From: Collybia mongolica
Taxonomy: Eukaryota; Basidiomycota; Agaricomycetes; Agaricales; Clitocybaceae
Direction of reading: 5' to 3'
Assembly: GCA_013420905.1 (NCBI GenBank)
Contig: JAAXNY010000001.1
Span: 5,332,001 to 5,396,000, forward strand
Length of the DNA: 64,000 nucleotides
Shown: one piece after another, positions 7,784 to 18,034 of the stretch
Numbering within the stretch: the stretch's first letter is position 1
Layout of the letters: every line of letters starts with the position of its first letter
The notes under the pieces: model-generated
The model's database searches: none
The model's input: the letters and a program-made list of their open reading frames with translations, nothing else
What the model was told of the DNA's origin: nothing
Translations under genes and position numbers: made by a program

Positions 7784-10552
7784 TCAGGCAAATGAATCCA
7801 TTATCCCGGATTTGATTCTGCGCCTCTTGGCGACAGACATGCGGCTGACTGACAGGTGTGCCTGTCCGTCAATTAAGTTCCTGACCGCGTGGCTCTTGGC
7901 CAAAGTCCGGACGCGGTAATGGCTCCTCTCCACCAACTTACAGATGTGCAAGTGGATGGGCGGAAGGCCTGCGAGGGTCTCCGGGGCCCCTTTCGGGGTG
8001 GTCCTGAAGTTGCCTGTGATCCATAGTGCAGCCTTTCGTTGCATCTTATGGAGTGCTTCGAGGTGCCCTTTGATGCGGGCCCCATCAATGTTCCATAACC
8101 AGCATCCGTACGTCGCAATTGGAAGTACACAAGACCGGTACAGAGTTCTTTTGTGCACGGGCCTTAAGCCCCGTGTTGAGTTTCCAAGCACTAACAGGGC
8201 CCTGCTTGAGGTCAGGGCCTTGTTCGCGTACATCTCCACGTGTTTCTTGAACAAAAGCACGCGGTCAAAGTAGAAGCCTAGGTATCTCCACAGGAGCCCC
8301 GGTTTCAGAGGGGTGGCCCCTGTATAGGGGGCATGGCCGAGATCTATGGTCGGATTGTCGTCCGATTTTAGAAGGCTGAAATGGAAGCCTTCTGACTTCG
8401 CATGTTCAAGGATCAGGCCCATGGCTCTCGTCATGAGGAAGATGATGTTGTATGCTCTCTTGAGCATATCATTGTTGTTTTCCCACATCTTCGACTGGGA
8501 TATGATGGTCCCGTCGTTGACGTAGGAGATGAGGTCAGATTCATTCCCATTCCGTCTATAGAACTCTTTTATGAGAATGGCTAGAACGAGGGCCGACAGG
8601 ATTGGGGATAGGGCGGAGCCCTGTCCCAGTCCTACGCTCGAATCGAATGGGGGGGATTCATCATCCCCCCAAACATATCTGGTCTTGCGACCCACCAAGT
8701 ACGACCGGAAGAACATGACTATTTTGGGCGCAAACCCCTGGCCTTCCAAGATGTTGATCATCACCTTGTGGTTGATCAAGGGGAAAAATTGGGCGAGATC
8801 AAATGCGACCACGCTTGTCTTGACCCTCCTTGTCCATCCTTCGCGGACAATGTGGGTAAGGAAGACTCTGGCATCTTTGGTGGAGTTCTGACGAACACCA
8901 CCGAACTGATTCGGGTGTAGTACTCCCGCCGCTTGTGCTTCAAACTGCAAGCGGGTGGACAGCATTTTCTCAATAAGCTTGCCCAGCGTGTTTAGGAGCA
9001 CGATGGGTCTATAAGACTTAGGGGTGTCGTAAGTCGCCTTCCCTGGCTTTGGGATGATGACCGTGCGCGAGGCTTTGAAGTGTTCCGGCCAGTGTCCGCA
9101 TGACAAGCATGCGTTTGCCAGCCAGACTATGACAGCCTGGGCTTCGGGTCCTATGAGGAGCCGTTTCAAATGCCTCCAGGTGATGTTGTCCGGCCCAGGG
9201 GCCGAACTGTTCGAGGTGCCCTGAAGGGCATCCCTCATCTCCTTGAGGCTAAATTTAGTCCAGCCCCTGGTTGCAGGGGCCTTCCATTGGTCACCCATTT
9301 CAGCCATGTTGGTTGGTCTGTCGTGTGCGGAGTTGAATGTACTGTGGATGGCGTCCCACAGCTCTTCGTTTGTGTTGCAAGGGTTGCCGTTATGATTGAT
9401 CGTGACGGCAGCAGGCATCTTGCGAGGCCCTACCCAGTTCATGAGGTCCCAGGGCCTTTTAGTGGTGTGAGACACTTCCTCTATGCGTTCATCAAAGAAG
9501 ACCCTCTTGGCTTGTCTGGTGGCCCTCTTTAGAGCCCTCCAGTCATCCCGTTTGTTAGTGAACATGGCCATCTCCTTCGCCTCTGTGCAGGTCGCATTCC
9601 ACCAAGGCTTGGATCGGGCGCTTACGCGCCCGGCCTCGGCGAACTTGTCCCACGCAGTCTTGAAGATGGTGGCTATCCATTCAGTAACGCATTCTATTCC
9701 CTCGGCTGACGGCACCTCCGGCAGCTCAATGGAGTCTAGGTTAAACCCAATCATCTCGAGAAAGTCGTTTTCCTCCTCCGATTTGGGCTTAATGCGCTTC
9801 TTCCCCTCCATGACTTTGTGTCTGATGGGGATGACTGTGGTAAGCGGCCTGTGGTCCGAGGCTCCTGCCTCTCCCACACGGACTTCTGCTTGATATGTCC
9901 TTGTGTTTTCGAGGAACACAAGGTCTAAGATAGATTCTCTGAGTTCGTTGTTGCGTGGTATATGCGTGGTCACCCTAGCGGGCGGCCCAACTCTCTCGAG
10001 ACTGATGTCTTGTGTCACCTCCAGTAGGGAGGTGGCTTTAGGGTTGTTGTTGACCACTTTGGGGTCCCATAACGGGGACGGGCAATTGAAATCACCACCC
10101 ATATAACCCACATCACGGAACCTGTCCCGGTGATCGGATATGTGTCTGATGGCCGTTCCTTCGGCGTCAGAGTATACGTTGACTATCGTTTTCGGGCCAC
10201 CAGGGCCCTTCAGCGAAATTGCAATGATGTCTCTATGAGAGACAATGTCTGGTCTCAACGCGGGCTTAGTGGGATGGAGCCTGTTGTGCATGTATGTGAG
10301 GACATGCGGCCGGGCATCTACATCGATGCCCGGAGGGGAGAAGCACGTCCACTCCGGGTGGGTCGGCCCCCCGATTACCGGGGCGCCTTCCTTTGCCGTG
10401 AGCGACGCAGTGTGTCTAACGACTTTCCAGGGGGGTTCCTGGATTAATAGTATGTCCCACTTAAGTTTTTCGGACTCAAGTAGCGATTCAAGCCAAAGTG
10501 TATTCTTTGCTACATTTTGACAATATATGCACGCTCTAAACAACTTATTCAT
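7784..10552 (-). CDS. LINE ORF2: endonuclease and reverse transcriptase, ended by an in-frame TGA
   Basis: 922 codons. The endonuclease domain (residues 1-240) shows LLIQEPPW, GDFNCP and SDHRPL, the metal-binding and catalytic signatures. The RT domain (about 480-760) has SYRPIVLLNTLGK, AFDLAQFFPLINH, GLGQGSALSP and the catalytic box at residues 677-680. That box reads YVND, not the expected YxDD: codon 679 (8516-8518) is AAC where GAC is expected. The start codon overlaps the ORF1 stop (TAATG), which suggests stop-and-restart translation. The frame ends at TGA (7784-7786), but the same frame continues open into the RNase H part, so the stop is probably a late mutation. Expected product: nicks target DNA and copies the element RNA into it. 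Confidence 0.9.
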   Translation of the reverse strand: MNKLFRACIYCQNVAKNTLWLESLLESEKLKWDILLIQEPPWKVVRHTASLTAKEGAPVIGGPTHPEWTCFSPPGIDVDARPHVLTYMHNRLHPTKPALRPDIVSHRDIIAISLKGPGGPKTIVNVYSDAEGTAIRHISDHRDRFRDVGYMGGDFNCPSPLWDPKVVNNNPKATSLLEVTQDISLERVGPPARVTTHIPRNNELRESILDLVFLENTRTYQAEVRVGEAGASDHRPLTTVIPIRHKVMEGKKRIKPKSEEENDFLEMIGFNLDSIELPEVPSAEGIECVTEWIATIFKTAWDKFAEAGRVSARSKPWWNATCTEAKEMAMFTNKRDDWRALKRATRQAKRVFFDERIEEVSHTTKRPWDLMNWVGPRKMPAAVTINHNGNPCNTNEELWDAIHSTFNSAHDRPTNMAEMGDQWKAPATRGWTKFSLKEMRDALQGTSNSSAPGPDNITWRHLKRLLIGPEAQAVIVWLANACLSCGHWPEHFKASRTVIIPKPGKATYDTPKSYRPIVLLNTLGKLIEKMLSTRLQFEAQAAGVLHPNQFGGVRQNSTKDARVFLTHIVREGWTRRVKTSVVAFDLAQFFPLINHKVMINILEGQGFAPKIVMFFRSYLVGRKTRYVWGDDESPPFDSSVGLGQGSALSPILSALVLAILIKEFYRRNGNESDLISYVNDGTIISQSKMWENNNDMLKRAYNIIFLMTRAMGLILEHAKSEGFHFSLLKSDDNPTIDLGHAPYTGATPLKPGLLWRYLGFYFDRVLLFKKHVEMYANKALTSSRALLVLGNSTRGLRPVHKRTLYRSCVLPIATYGCWLWNIDGARIKGHLEALHKMQRKAALWITGNFRTTPKGAPETLAGLPPIHLHICKLVERSHYRVRTLAKSHAVRNLIDGQAHLSVSRMSVAKRRRIKSGIMDSFA

Positions 10553-12768
10553 TAATGACTAGCTTGCTGAGCGTGGAGATGACGCTCTCCAGCTCGGGGA
10601 CGGGGTCCTAGAGATGGGGAGGCGCCAGTGAGCTTACTAAGGGGGACGATGATGGCATCACCTACTTTAACGGATTTATACTTAGCCAGGATCCACCCGG
10701 CGTTGTATCTCTTCTTCCAGAAGGGGCAGTCCCTCGAATCCGACGGGTGACTGGCAGTTCGACAGTTGATGCACCTGTCTGGGTGAGGGCACGGCTTGTT
10801 ACCTGGTGTAGCCGCGATGGGTGTTTTCGCGTTCGGCTGTGCTTTGCAGCACGTGGCCAATACACAATGGAAGTTCTTGGCGTGGTTGCCACCACACTTC
10901 TGACAGTGGATGCTTTTGGAAGGACAAGCCGCTGCTGTAGAGCGGTGCCCATACCTCCAACAGCAGTTGCACAGGGGCACCCCAACTCTGGGGGTCGCCT
11001 CTGCGAAGCGGAGCCTATGGGTCCCCCACTGGAATGAGGTTCCCTTGAGCACTTTAAGATTCAACCCGCCCCGCGAGTCGTATATCTCAAAAAAGAGGTA
11101 CGCGTTAGACGCGTGACCGGAAGCTTTCACTACTCTGGGTGGAACAGAGTGGTAAAATCGGAGAGCCTTTCTCTGTTTGGGATTACACCGTTGAAGCAGG
11201 ACGTTGAGTGCGTCTTGCCCAGAGATAGGGATTGGCTTGCCATTCTCCCCCAGTTTGGGTTCGAGGCCGTAGAAGGGGAAGTCAGCGACCATCATAGAGG
11301 ATCTGGACAAGCCAGCCTCCACGTAGATCATGGCATCCTTGACTTCGGTCTGTCCTGCGTTCCACTGGAACCAGCGGTGGATGACCTTGATGTCGGACTC
11401 GGACGGGATGTTGTCAGCTGTGATAGTAATGCTACCAAGTGATCGTTCCTCATGCAGGATCCGGAGTTTGGACTGTGCCTTTGTGAGGGCATCAGTCAGG
11501 GGAGCGCAGCATGGTTTGAGGTCCCATGGGACTGCGGGAGACGCGAACACTGTCATCGCTTTGCGTGACAGGCCGTGGGTAGTGGACTTGCGCTTGTTAG
11601 GAGTGCTCAGACCGGCTGTTTTTGGTGTGAGCAGATCGCTCGCACCCATGACCTGATTCGGGTTTGAGTACAGGAAGGCCTGGGCCAACCTGACTAAACT
11701 CTCCTCATGCTGAGTGGTCCTGGCTTTCTTCTGGTTGGAAGGGCCTGGGGCCGGCAGGGGGGCACCTGCTACCTGCAAGTATAGCGGGGCCGGCGGCGCG
11801 TACATCCCGTTCCTAAAAGGATTGTTGTCGGGGTTACGTCGTTTAGTTTGCTGGAACTTGCCAGGGTGTTGAGCGCCGGCGGGGTCCGAGCCGCGATGAG
11901 CGAAGGACCGGTGCCTTGATGGGTTAGGCAGCTGGCCGGGAGGGATTTTAGGAGGAGGGTGCCTGGCATGGTGGGCCTGGCGTTCCTCCGCGAGGGCAGT
12001 GCAAATGGAGGTCGCGACACTTTCCATGAACGTCCATGTCGAGGACTGGGGGTCCAAGCCACGGAGAGAGTTCCTGACAAACCCATGTTTGACTAGGCCA
12101 CGGATCAGATGACCTGAGGCCTCAACGAGACCATCAGATTCTGAAGTGTTCCACATCTTCCCATTTTGCGCACCAAATTCAAGGAAAGAGGCGATCACAC
12201 GCGCTGAGGAAGCAGTGGATTCGGTGTTGGAGGTCCAAGTCTTTGGATCACGCCGGAATTGGAAGGAATATTGCAGGTCAGTGTCATTCCCTTCAGCAAA
12301 TGCATCCGTGGGGATGCCTGAGACGTCAATCATCTCGGCATCGTCCGTGGGTGCAGCAGCGCGGCCTTTGCCCTTGGTGGTCTGCTTAACAGTAGAGTCC
12401 GCGTTATCGGCGGCCTCGAGTTCAGGATCTCCCTCCTCGTCACTTCCGGCGGGAGAGGGGTGGACAGATGAGAAGTTAGCCCTACTGGGCTTCGTCCTCT
12501 GAATGCGTAGAGCCTGCTCCAGGGATTGTCTAGAGAAGCTAATAGCGGGGGATGGAGATTTTGACATAGGAGGTCGGAAGACGGTAGCAGGGTCAACCAT
12601 CCCTGAGCCCCCAGGGGGGTCGGGAGGGTTGGGAGGTTTATCTTTAGAGCGAGAGGCAGGCATACAGCACAGGAAAGGGTGGGAGCGGGTGGGCTCAACC
12701 AGGGAGTAACGGCGATTTGCAACTTTACTATGTGTCAAACCTCCTACCAGGTGGTGGTAAGAGATCAA
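10552..12768 (-). CDS. LINE ORF1: Gag-like RNA-binding protein with CCHC fingers
   Basis: 738 codons if read from the first ATG; the internal ATG at 12663 (MPASRSKDKPP) is a better start, because the first lies only 10 nt from the element end. The N-terminal third is low-complexity and proline/serine rich. Cysteine clusters in the last 150 residues (CNCCWRYGHRSTAAACP, CQKCGGNHAKNFHC, CINCRTASHPSDSRDCP) are zinc knuckles as in LINE Gag proteins, which coat the element RNA. The stop codon TAA shares its last A with the ORF2 ATG. No frameshift was seen. Confidence 0.88.
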   Translation of the reverse strand: MISYHHLVGGLTHSKVANRRYSLVEPTRSHPFLCCMPASRSKDKPPNPPDPPGGSGMVDPATVFRPPMSKSPSPAISFSRQSLEQALRIQRTKPSRANFSSVHPSPAGSDEEGDPELEAADNADSTVKQTTKGKGRAAAPTDDAEMIDVSGIPTDAFAEGNDTDLQYSFQFRRDPKTWTSNTESTASSARVIASFLEFGAQNGKMWNTSESDGLVEASGHLIRGLVKHGFVRNSLRGLDPQSSTWTFMESVATSICTALAEERQAHHARHPPPKIPPGQLPNPSRHRSFAHRGSDPAGAQHPGKFQQTKRRNPDNNPFRNGMYAPPAPLYLQVAGAPLPAPGPSNQKKARTTQHEESLVRLAQAFLYSNPNQVMGASDLLTPKTAGLSTPNKRKSTTHGLSRKAMTVFASPAVPWDLKPCCAPLTDALTKAQSKLRILHEERSLGSITITADNIPSESDIKVIHRWFQWNAGQTEVKDAMIYVEAGLSRSSMMVADFPFYGLEPKLGENGKPIPISGQDALNVLLQRCNPKQRKALRFYHSVPPRVVKASGHASNAYLFFEIYDSRGGLNLKVLKGTSFQWGTHRLRFAEATPRVGVPLCNCCWRYGHRSTAAACPSKSIHCQKCGGNHAKNFHCVLATCCKAQPNAKTPIAATPGNKPCPHPDRCINCRTASHPSDSRDCPFWKKRYNAGWILAKYKSVKVGDAIIVPLSKLTGASPSLGPRPRAGERHLHAQQASH

Positions 12769-12777
12769 AGAGGATGC

Positions 12778-12789
12778 GGTCCTTCAGTG
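12778..12789 (+). repeat. LINE target-site duplication (5' side of element)
   Basis: GGTCCTTCAGTG, matching 6214-6225. The next base (T) also matches. Confidence 0.85.
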
Positions 12790-13322
12790 TCGAGACTTAG
12801 AGCACGAGACTTGGAGGCACGAGACGCTCTTGGCGTTGGCAAGGGGAAGGCGTAAGGAATCTGCGAGCCTCAGATTTGCGCGTTCAATTTTCGGTTGGGG
12901 ATTGAAATACTGGCTACATCTAGCGCACACATGCCCCATTAAGTATTGAACAGAGGATAGCTACTCATACTCAGGCTCGGGTTGGGCCACCGTTGGGACT
13001 GTTGAACCGGTCGTGGTCATTTTTGCAATAAACTCTAACCAATACTTGATTTTGAGAACGTAATTTCATGTCGCGATTCCAAAGGTTTGGAAATCGACAG
13101 TGATATCGTTGATTCGTGATTGGACCAGTCATGACAGAAGAGGACGAGCTAAAGTACCATGATAATAAGTGGCAGCAGTCTGGACCTATTTATCAGAACG
13201 CTGACAAATGCCATATTTGTGATACCTCGGAACAATCTCTTTTGCTCATCTCCACTTTTAACCGACGGTCTCGGGTCTTAGGGGACGTTCTCGACCGGAT
13301 TTCGCTGGAAAACCATGTTTAG
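12790..13322. other. Upstream region of the OXLD1-like gene
   Basis: Mostly non-coding. A 68-codon open frame at 13116-13322 ends immediately before the gene and has no recognisable features. The LINE inserted about 0.5 kb upstream of the start codon. Confidence 0.45.
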
Positions 13323-13935
13323 ATGTTATCCTGCGCTGCTACACGATATACCCTCACCCGACCACTTGCTGGTGTCTCCTCTCAACGATTCCGACATTCT
13401 GGAGCCGTCGAGAGGCTAAAGAATCCTTCTAGGGGCGGACAGAACCTTTCTGAACGTTTTTTGAGATTAGAGAAATCTCACAGAGGAAAAGGTGCCCTGT
13501 TGCAGGATCTCGAAACTCCTCGTGCAATCGAAGGAGAGGTCGCTGCGCGTTCCTCGCCCTCGAAGAAGGTGAAAATGTTTCGAGGTTTCAGGATACCCAC
13601 GAAACCGAAAATGCCGGCTGATGATGGTGAGTTCTTTGACCATCAAGCTAGGCTTTCATCTAATATCTGATGAACTAGAGTGTTGCATGTCGGGCTGTGC
13701 AGTCTGTGTTTATGATTTATACGAGGATTCCCTTGATGAGTACAAGGAGAAACTTGTTGCGCTCCGTGCATCACTTTCTACATCGAATATACCGGAATCA
13801 GAATGGCCGGACGAATTGTGGTCTGGAGACGGCGCTGGAGGGGCTGCGAAGCGAAAGGACGCAATTTTGAATGCATTCGAAGAGATGGAGAGGACATTGA
13901 AGGAGAAACAAGATGCAAATGTCTCTGCTGGTTAG
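13323..13935 (+). CDS. Oxidoreductase-like domain protein (OXLD1-like), mitochondrial
   Basis: Two exons. Exon 1 is 13323-13626; a 52-bp intron (13627-13678, GTGAGT...CTAG) splits a Glu codon; exon 2 is 13679-13935. The product is 186 residues. The splice creates ADDECCMSGCAVCVYDLYED, the cysteine signature of the oxidoreductase-like domain (PF09791), in which the Cys residues and the CVYDLY run are diagnostic. The first ~55 residues are rich in Arg, Ser and Leu and lack acids, as in a mitochondrial presequence. The C-terminus is a charged helix. Function of the family is poorly defined; the human relative is mitochondrial. The frame is intact despite LINE insertion nearby. Confidence 0.85.
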
Positions 13936-14653
13936 CTGGGCTTTAGTTTGTACATATCGTCCTTCCAGAGGCATCTAACATGTTGCGGTACCCTGGCACA
14001 CAGGATTACATTCCGGCTTGAAGGCTGATACAGATCACAATCCCTTGAAACATCGTGTTATTAAGAAGACTCGTAAACATATTCGCGAATACATCAACGA
14101 GCTCTACGAGGGCCTTCGATGGGTGGTATTTAGCAAGCGTTAAATCCGCGTCATAAGGATACAGCAAGCTTTTCAGCTCGGGGTGCCCCACGCACCCCCG
14201 CCTAGATACTGAGCGATTTGCCAGAGTAGGTGTGTCTTGATTCGATTTTGGGTTGTACTGACATACCTGAAAACGTAGGCAACAATATGTGTAGTATTCA
14301 CCACACGCCGTGTGTCTGTAATACTGATCATGGTTGTTCAACGGAACTGCATCAACAAACAACCTCACTTCTCTTTAATCTGACTTTACTCCAAGCATTC
14401 ATGTTATCCGGATTGGTCGCGATCTCTTAACATCTGTATGTAATCTCCACTACCAGGTAGTGTTTTGAGCTATAATTACTGCCCCTAGGCGGTCATGGGG
14501 TATCGAAAGGAACGAATCTTATCACCAACTGACCGACGCCAGCTGGGTATGTTTTGAGCGGGTCGGTGGCCCTTGCGATACCCGAAACTTATATTTATCG
14601 GAATGATTGAAGAAGCGAGCATCATATATATTTACCAGCAAACCACTGCTCCA
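13936..14653. other. Intergenic
   Basis: Gap between the OXLD1-like gene and the methyltransferase pair. Open frames on both strands (for example 14006-14368 on the minus strand) show no family pattern. Confidence 0.4.
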
Positions 14654-15856
14654 ATGACGCCGACAGTTCCACCATACTACACTCCCAGGTCGGAGTCTTC
14701 CACAGATTACTCCCGCACTTGGGCCAACACACTTGACATAGGTCTTTCCGCAATACCTAAATTCACAGCTCATCAACGGTACTACCCCCCGCACTTTACC
14801 AACTCGAGTCGATACACGTATGTCGTCGAAAATTTCAACAATTATTATCTTTTCAAGGACACTGCCTCAGATAGTCTTCGGTTTGTTTTCCAATCCGATT
14901 TGGCTAAGCTTCCTGACAGTAATCTGATAGCCTTGACAAACAGTATCTTATACTTCAGGGATGTTTTGATCAGAGTCCAGTGACTCTCGCAGGAAGCCTC
15001 AAAGAGGACAGAGTCAACAAAGTTCTTGATGCCGCCGCCGCCGGTAGCCTTGCATGGGCTTTGGATGTAGTGCGTTCCAAGAATCAACAGATCCTTCAAA
15101 GATTCAACTTTATGCCTGTGACATCACAGCCAACAACTTTTCCTCCCACATGATCAGTCACGATGGTCACACTACTGTTTCCAGAAGAAATGAAGGCCCA
15201 GTTTAACGTTTTTCAAGATGTACGCTCTAATTGAAGCCCAACGGAAGAAGGCTCTGGACAGTCTTCACGAGGTGCTGAGTAGGTAGTACGTCTAGTATGT
15301 TTTGACCGCTTTGAAGGACCTGAGGCCGTTCGCTTCTGTTCGAAGGCGATGTTACATGGTTTACCAGTGAAGAAGTCGACCTTGCCAGGAATTCAGTGGG
15401 ACCTTGGCTCTCTCCGCTTAATCACATGTTTCTCAGACACTCGGAGACTACAGGATACGTGCCAAAGTGAGTGTCCATTTAACGTGCACTTATCCTCTGA
15501 CACTGAACACATAAATCAGCTTGACCAAACGCGAACTCGAGATGCTTCGCAACTGCTCTTTCCTTATCAAAGAGCAGCACACGGGTTACTTTCCGATGGG
15601 AGCAACGGGTGGGACCTGTTAAAGCTTGGGTGATGCTTCCTTTGGAGGAGACGAGGTCTTCACTGCAGAGGTAGCCAAAATGGTGGCCAACAGGACGTCG
15701 GTGGAGGCATTGACCAGACGTTATCTCTATGATGGCGACGGCAATCTTATTGTAACGGAATCGAGACGGCTGCAGCTGATCGAGAGAAACAGCCAAGGCC
15801 TTGATAAGAACAACGTGCTGTTCCAAGCTACTCAAATCACAGCTCTTCGTGTTTAG
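14654..15856 (+). pseudogene. SAM-dependent methyltransferase, decayed copy 1
   Basis: Paralogue of the intact gene at 16434. Shared pieces appear in order: NYYLFKDTASDSLRFVF near the start, a VNKVLDAA/GSLAWALDV motif I region at about 15015-15070, and a C-terminal exon (15626-15856) ending with a block like ESRRLQLIERN. The position of the first intron (after GTGCTGA) is also kept. Frameshifts and stops break the middle, so no protein can be made. It lies 0.6 kb upstream of the intact copy in the same orientation, pointing to tandem duplication. Confidence 0.75.
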
Positions 15857-16433
15857 TGCTAGGGCCCCTAGACATACGACACACCTCTCCCTCCAAATAC
15901 CACACCAGTTTAAGTAAGTCATGTAGAAATAAACTTCGCGTCACAATTCTAACATATCCATTCTAAGCATCATAGATGACAGTTGCACCACTGCGTGAAC
16001 ATGTGATACAGACCTCAGCCACTCTAATTTAGCACACCAATGGCTTACCCTATCTGATATATTTCAGTCCCTCAATCGCGTCATCCCTGTTTTAAAGTCG
16101 CACGTTTATACCCACGCCGTATATCTAGTCAGTGTGAACTCCCAATTGTCATTTGCTCTCAGCACGTCATGGTGCTGGATTGTGGCTTTCTATTTACCAC
16201 GACGGACCCGCGACTCTAAAACTGAAAGGGAGCCGACAGCAAAAATGGCTAGTCCGGACGGTTTGCGCTATCTTCTATTTGCGTCGATGTCTGCCTTGTT
16301 GAGCGTGCGCGTTCCCATCCGTCGGCACACACAAATCCCTTAAACCGGTCTACTTAAAGTGAATATACCCACATACCCTACAACAAAACCTGTTCTACTC
16401 ATTGTACCTAACCCAGCGAATTTAAACTCATCT
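15857..16433. other. Intergenic between methyltransferase copies
   Basis: Probably holds the promoter of the downstream methyltransferase. The open frame 16134-16343 has no recognisable pattern. Confidence 0.4.
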
Positions 16434-17505
16434 ATGGCACCAAGCCCCTCTAATGACCTGTATCTCTTCAAGAACAATGAGTCTGATAACATTCGGTCCG
16501 TTTTTCGAATTGTTCATGAAGTTCCCCTAACATCATTGTACAGTCTAGATCAGCAATATCTCATGATTCAGAAATCCCTCGACAAAGGCCCAATGAACCT
16601 TTCTGATAGTCTCCAGGAGGGCAGAGTTAACAAAGTCCTTGACGTCGCCGCTGGTAGTCTTGCGTGGACTCTGGATGTAGCGCGTTCAGTAGAACCATCA
16701 AAGGTTCAGCTTTATAGTTGCGACATCACAGCGGACAACTTTCCTCCGAAGTCGGTTACGGATGCGTTTGCTATTACCACCTTCATTCATGACGTTACAC
16801 AACCGTTTCCTGAAGAAATGAGGGCCCAGTTCGACGTTGTTAACATGAGGCTCCTGGTGTTTGCTCTGACGGAGGACAAGTGGAAAATGGCCTTGAAAAA
16901 TGTTTATGATGTTTTGAGTTGGTGTCCGTTTTCTTCTTTGGCATATATCACAACCGAATGACACCAACAGGACCTGGAGGCCATCTATATCTTTATGAAT
17001 TCGATACTACCTTCCACACCGGCAGAGAAAAAGACTCGAATACAGTTGCACCTTGGCTCTTGCGGATCAATAACATATTTCTCAGACATGCACAAACTAT
17101 AGGGTATGCCATCAAGTAAGCCCTTGCCTTATTCAATACTTCATTTGCACTAAACATCATCTGCTTAGCTTGCCGGGACGTTTGCCTGACATGCTTCGTG
17201 CCCAATCGTTTGCCATTAAAGAACAGCTCACAGCTCTCGTCCCATTTGGGATTGCGCGCAAAACCTGCCGAAGTATTAATGGCGCATCTCTGGAAGGAGA
17301 TGAAGCATATTCCGGGGAATCGATAAAGATGATAGTTGACAGAGTGTTGGCAGCAGCCTTGGCTGGCGGTCATCTTGACGATGGGTATGGGAACCCAATT
17401 ACGACAGAGACGGGGCGTTTGCAGTTGCTTGAGAAATTCAAGGAAGAAATTGATAACGACGGTATTTTATACCAAGGTATCCAGGTCATTGCCTTTCGTA
17501 TTTGA
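16434..17505 (+). CDS. Class I SAM-dependent methyltransferase (LaeA/secondary-metabolism type)
   Basis: Three exons (16434-16917, 16971-17115, 17169-17505) with two 53-bp GT/AG introns; all junctions are in frame and give 321 residues. Start chosen at MAPSPSNDLYLF, which aligns with the other copies. The Rossmann fold is visible: motif I KVLDVAAGSLAWTLDVA at about residue 70 (the glycine loop is degenerate), motif II LYSCDITADNFPP, post-I FDVVNMRLLVF, and VLRPGGHLYLYE, created by splicing of intron 1. The family transfers methyl groups to small molecules; the substrate is unknown. No signal peptide, so cytosolic or nuclear. It is the only intact member of three copies in the window. Confidence 0.85.
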
Positions 17506-18034
17506 CATCATCATGTCCCGCCTCCATCATTGTCTCGGGTCGCGGGTGAGGTCTGGTCACGCTAGAACCTCATGTATCCCATGAATTCTATACTAGGGCA
17601 AAGTACGTCAGCCCGTTGATTGTCCGGTGAACTCTACACAAGGCTTGGCCTAAACCTTTTAACCCAATACTGATAGTATCAAGACTTGGTATGGCTTTGC
17701 TAATAACACCTTCACACTCTGTTACATCTCCCATAATATAGTCAGAACGGAACAGCATTCAGGTGACAGAGTTTCCAGCAGGGATACCTACGCCCGCGCA
17801 TTGCATTACAAAACTAAGAAGCGAAGCCAAAATCAGTCAGGATCATGCAAGCGACAACAAATCTATGAGGGAATGCTGACTCGGGAATAGGGCCCGGGTG
17901 CTCTTGGTGATATATGTGGGGGGTCGATGGGTTCAAGTCCCTGAGAAAAGCAATCGAATTCTACTTTCATATGTTGCAAACTCGGGGCCCTGTCGATAGC
18001 AAATCCAATAACGCTGGACAAAATACAGAAACGG
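17506..18034. other. Intergenic between convergent genes
   Basis: Non-coding. Contains a B-box-like GGGTTCAAGTCCC at 17929-17941, but no tRNA fold could be built around it. Confidence 0.4.

Larger units (their letters stand above)
6226..12777 (-). mobile_element. LINE (non-LTR retrotransposon), Tad1-like organisation
   Basis: The 3' end is marked by a poly-A tail, seen as T19 on the + strand at 6226-6244. Flanking direct repeats GGTCCTTCAGTG at 6214-6225 and 12778-12789 are the target-site duplication. The element is about 6.55 kb with ORF1 (Gag-like, CCHC fingers) and ORF2 (apurinic-type endonuclease, reverse transcriptase, RNase H, C-terminal CCHC). This order matches fungal Tad1-type LINEs; the clade is inferred from organisation only. 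The 5' end lies about 115 nt upstream of the likely ORF1 start, so the copy appears close to full length. Two changes in ORF2 suggest this copy is dead. Confidence 0.9.

Noticed and set aside
17929..17941. tRNA B-box-like GGGTTCAAGTCCC
   Set aside because: The T-stem pairs for only three bases, and no acceptor, D-arm or anticodon arm can be built around it.
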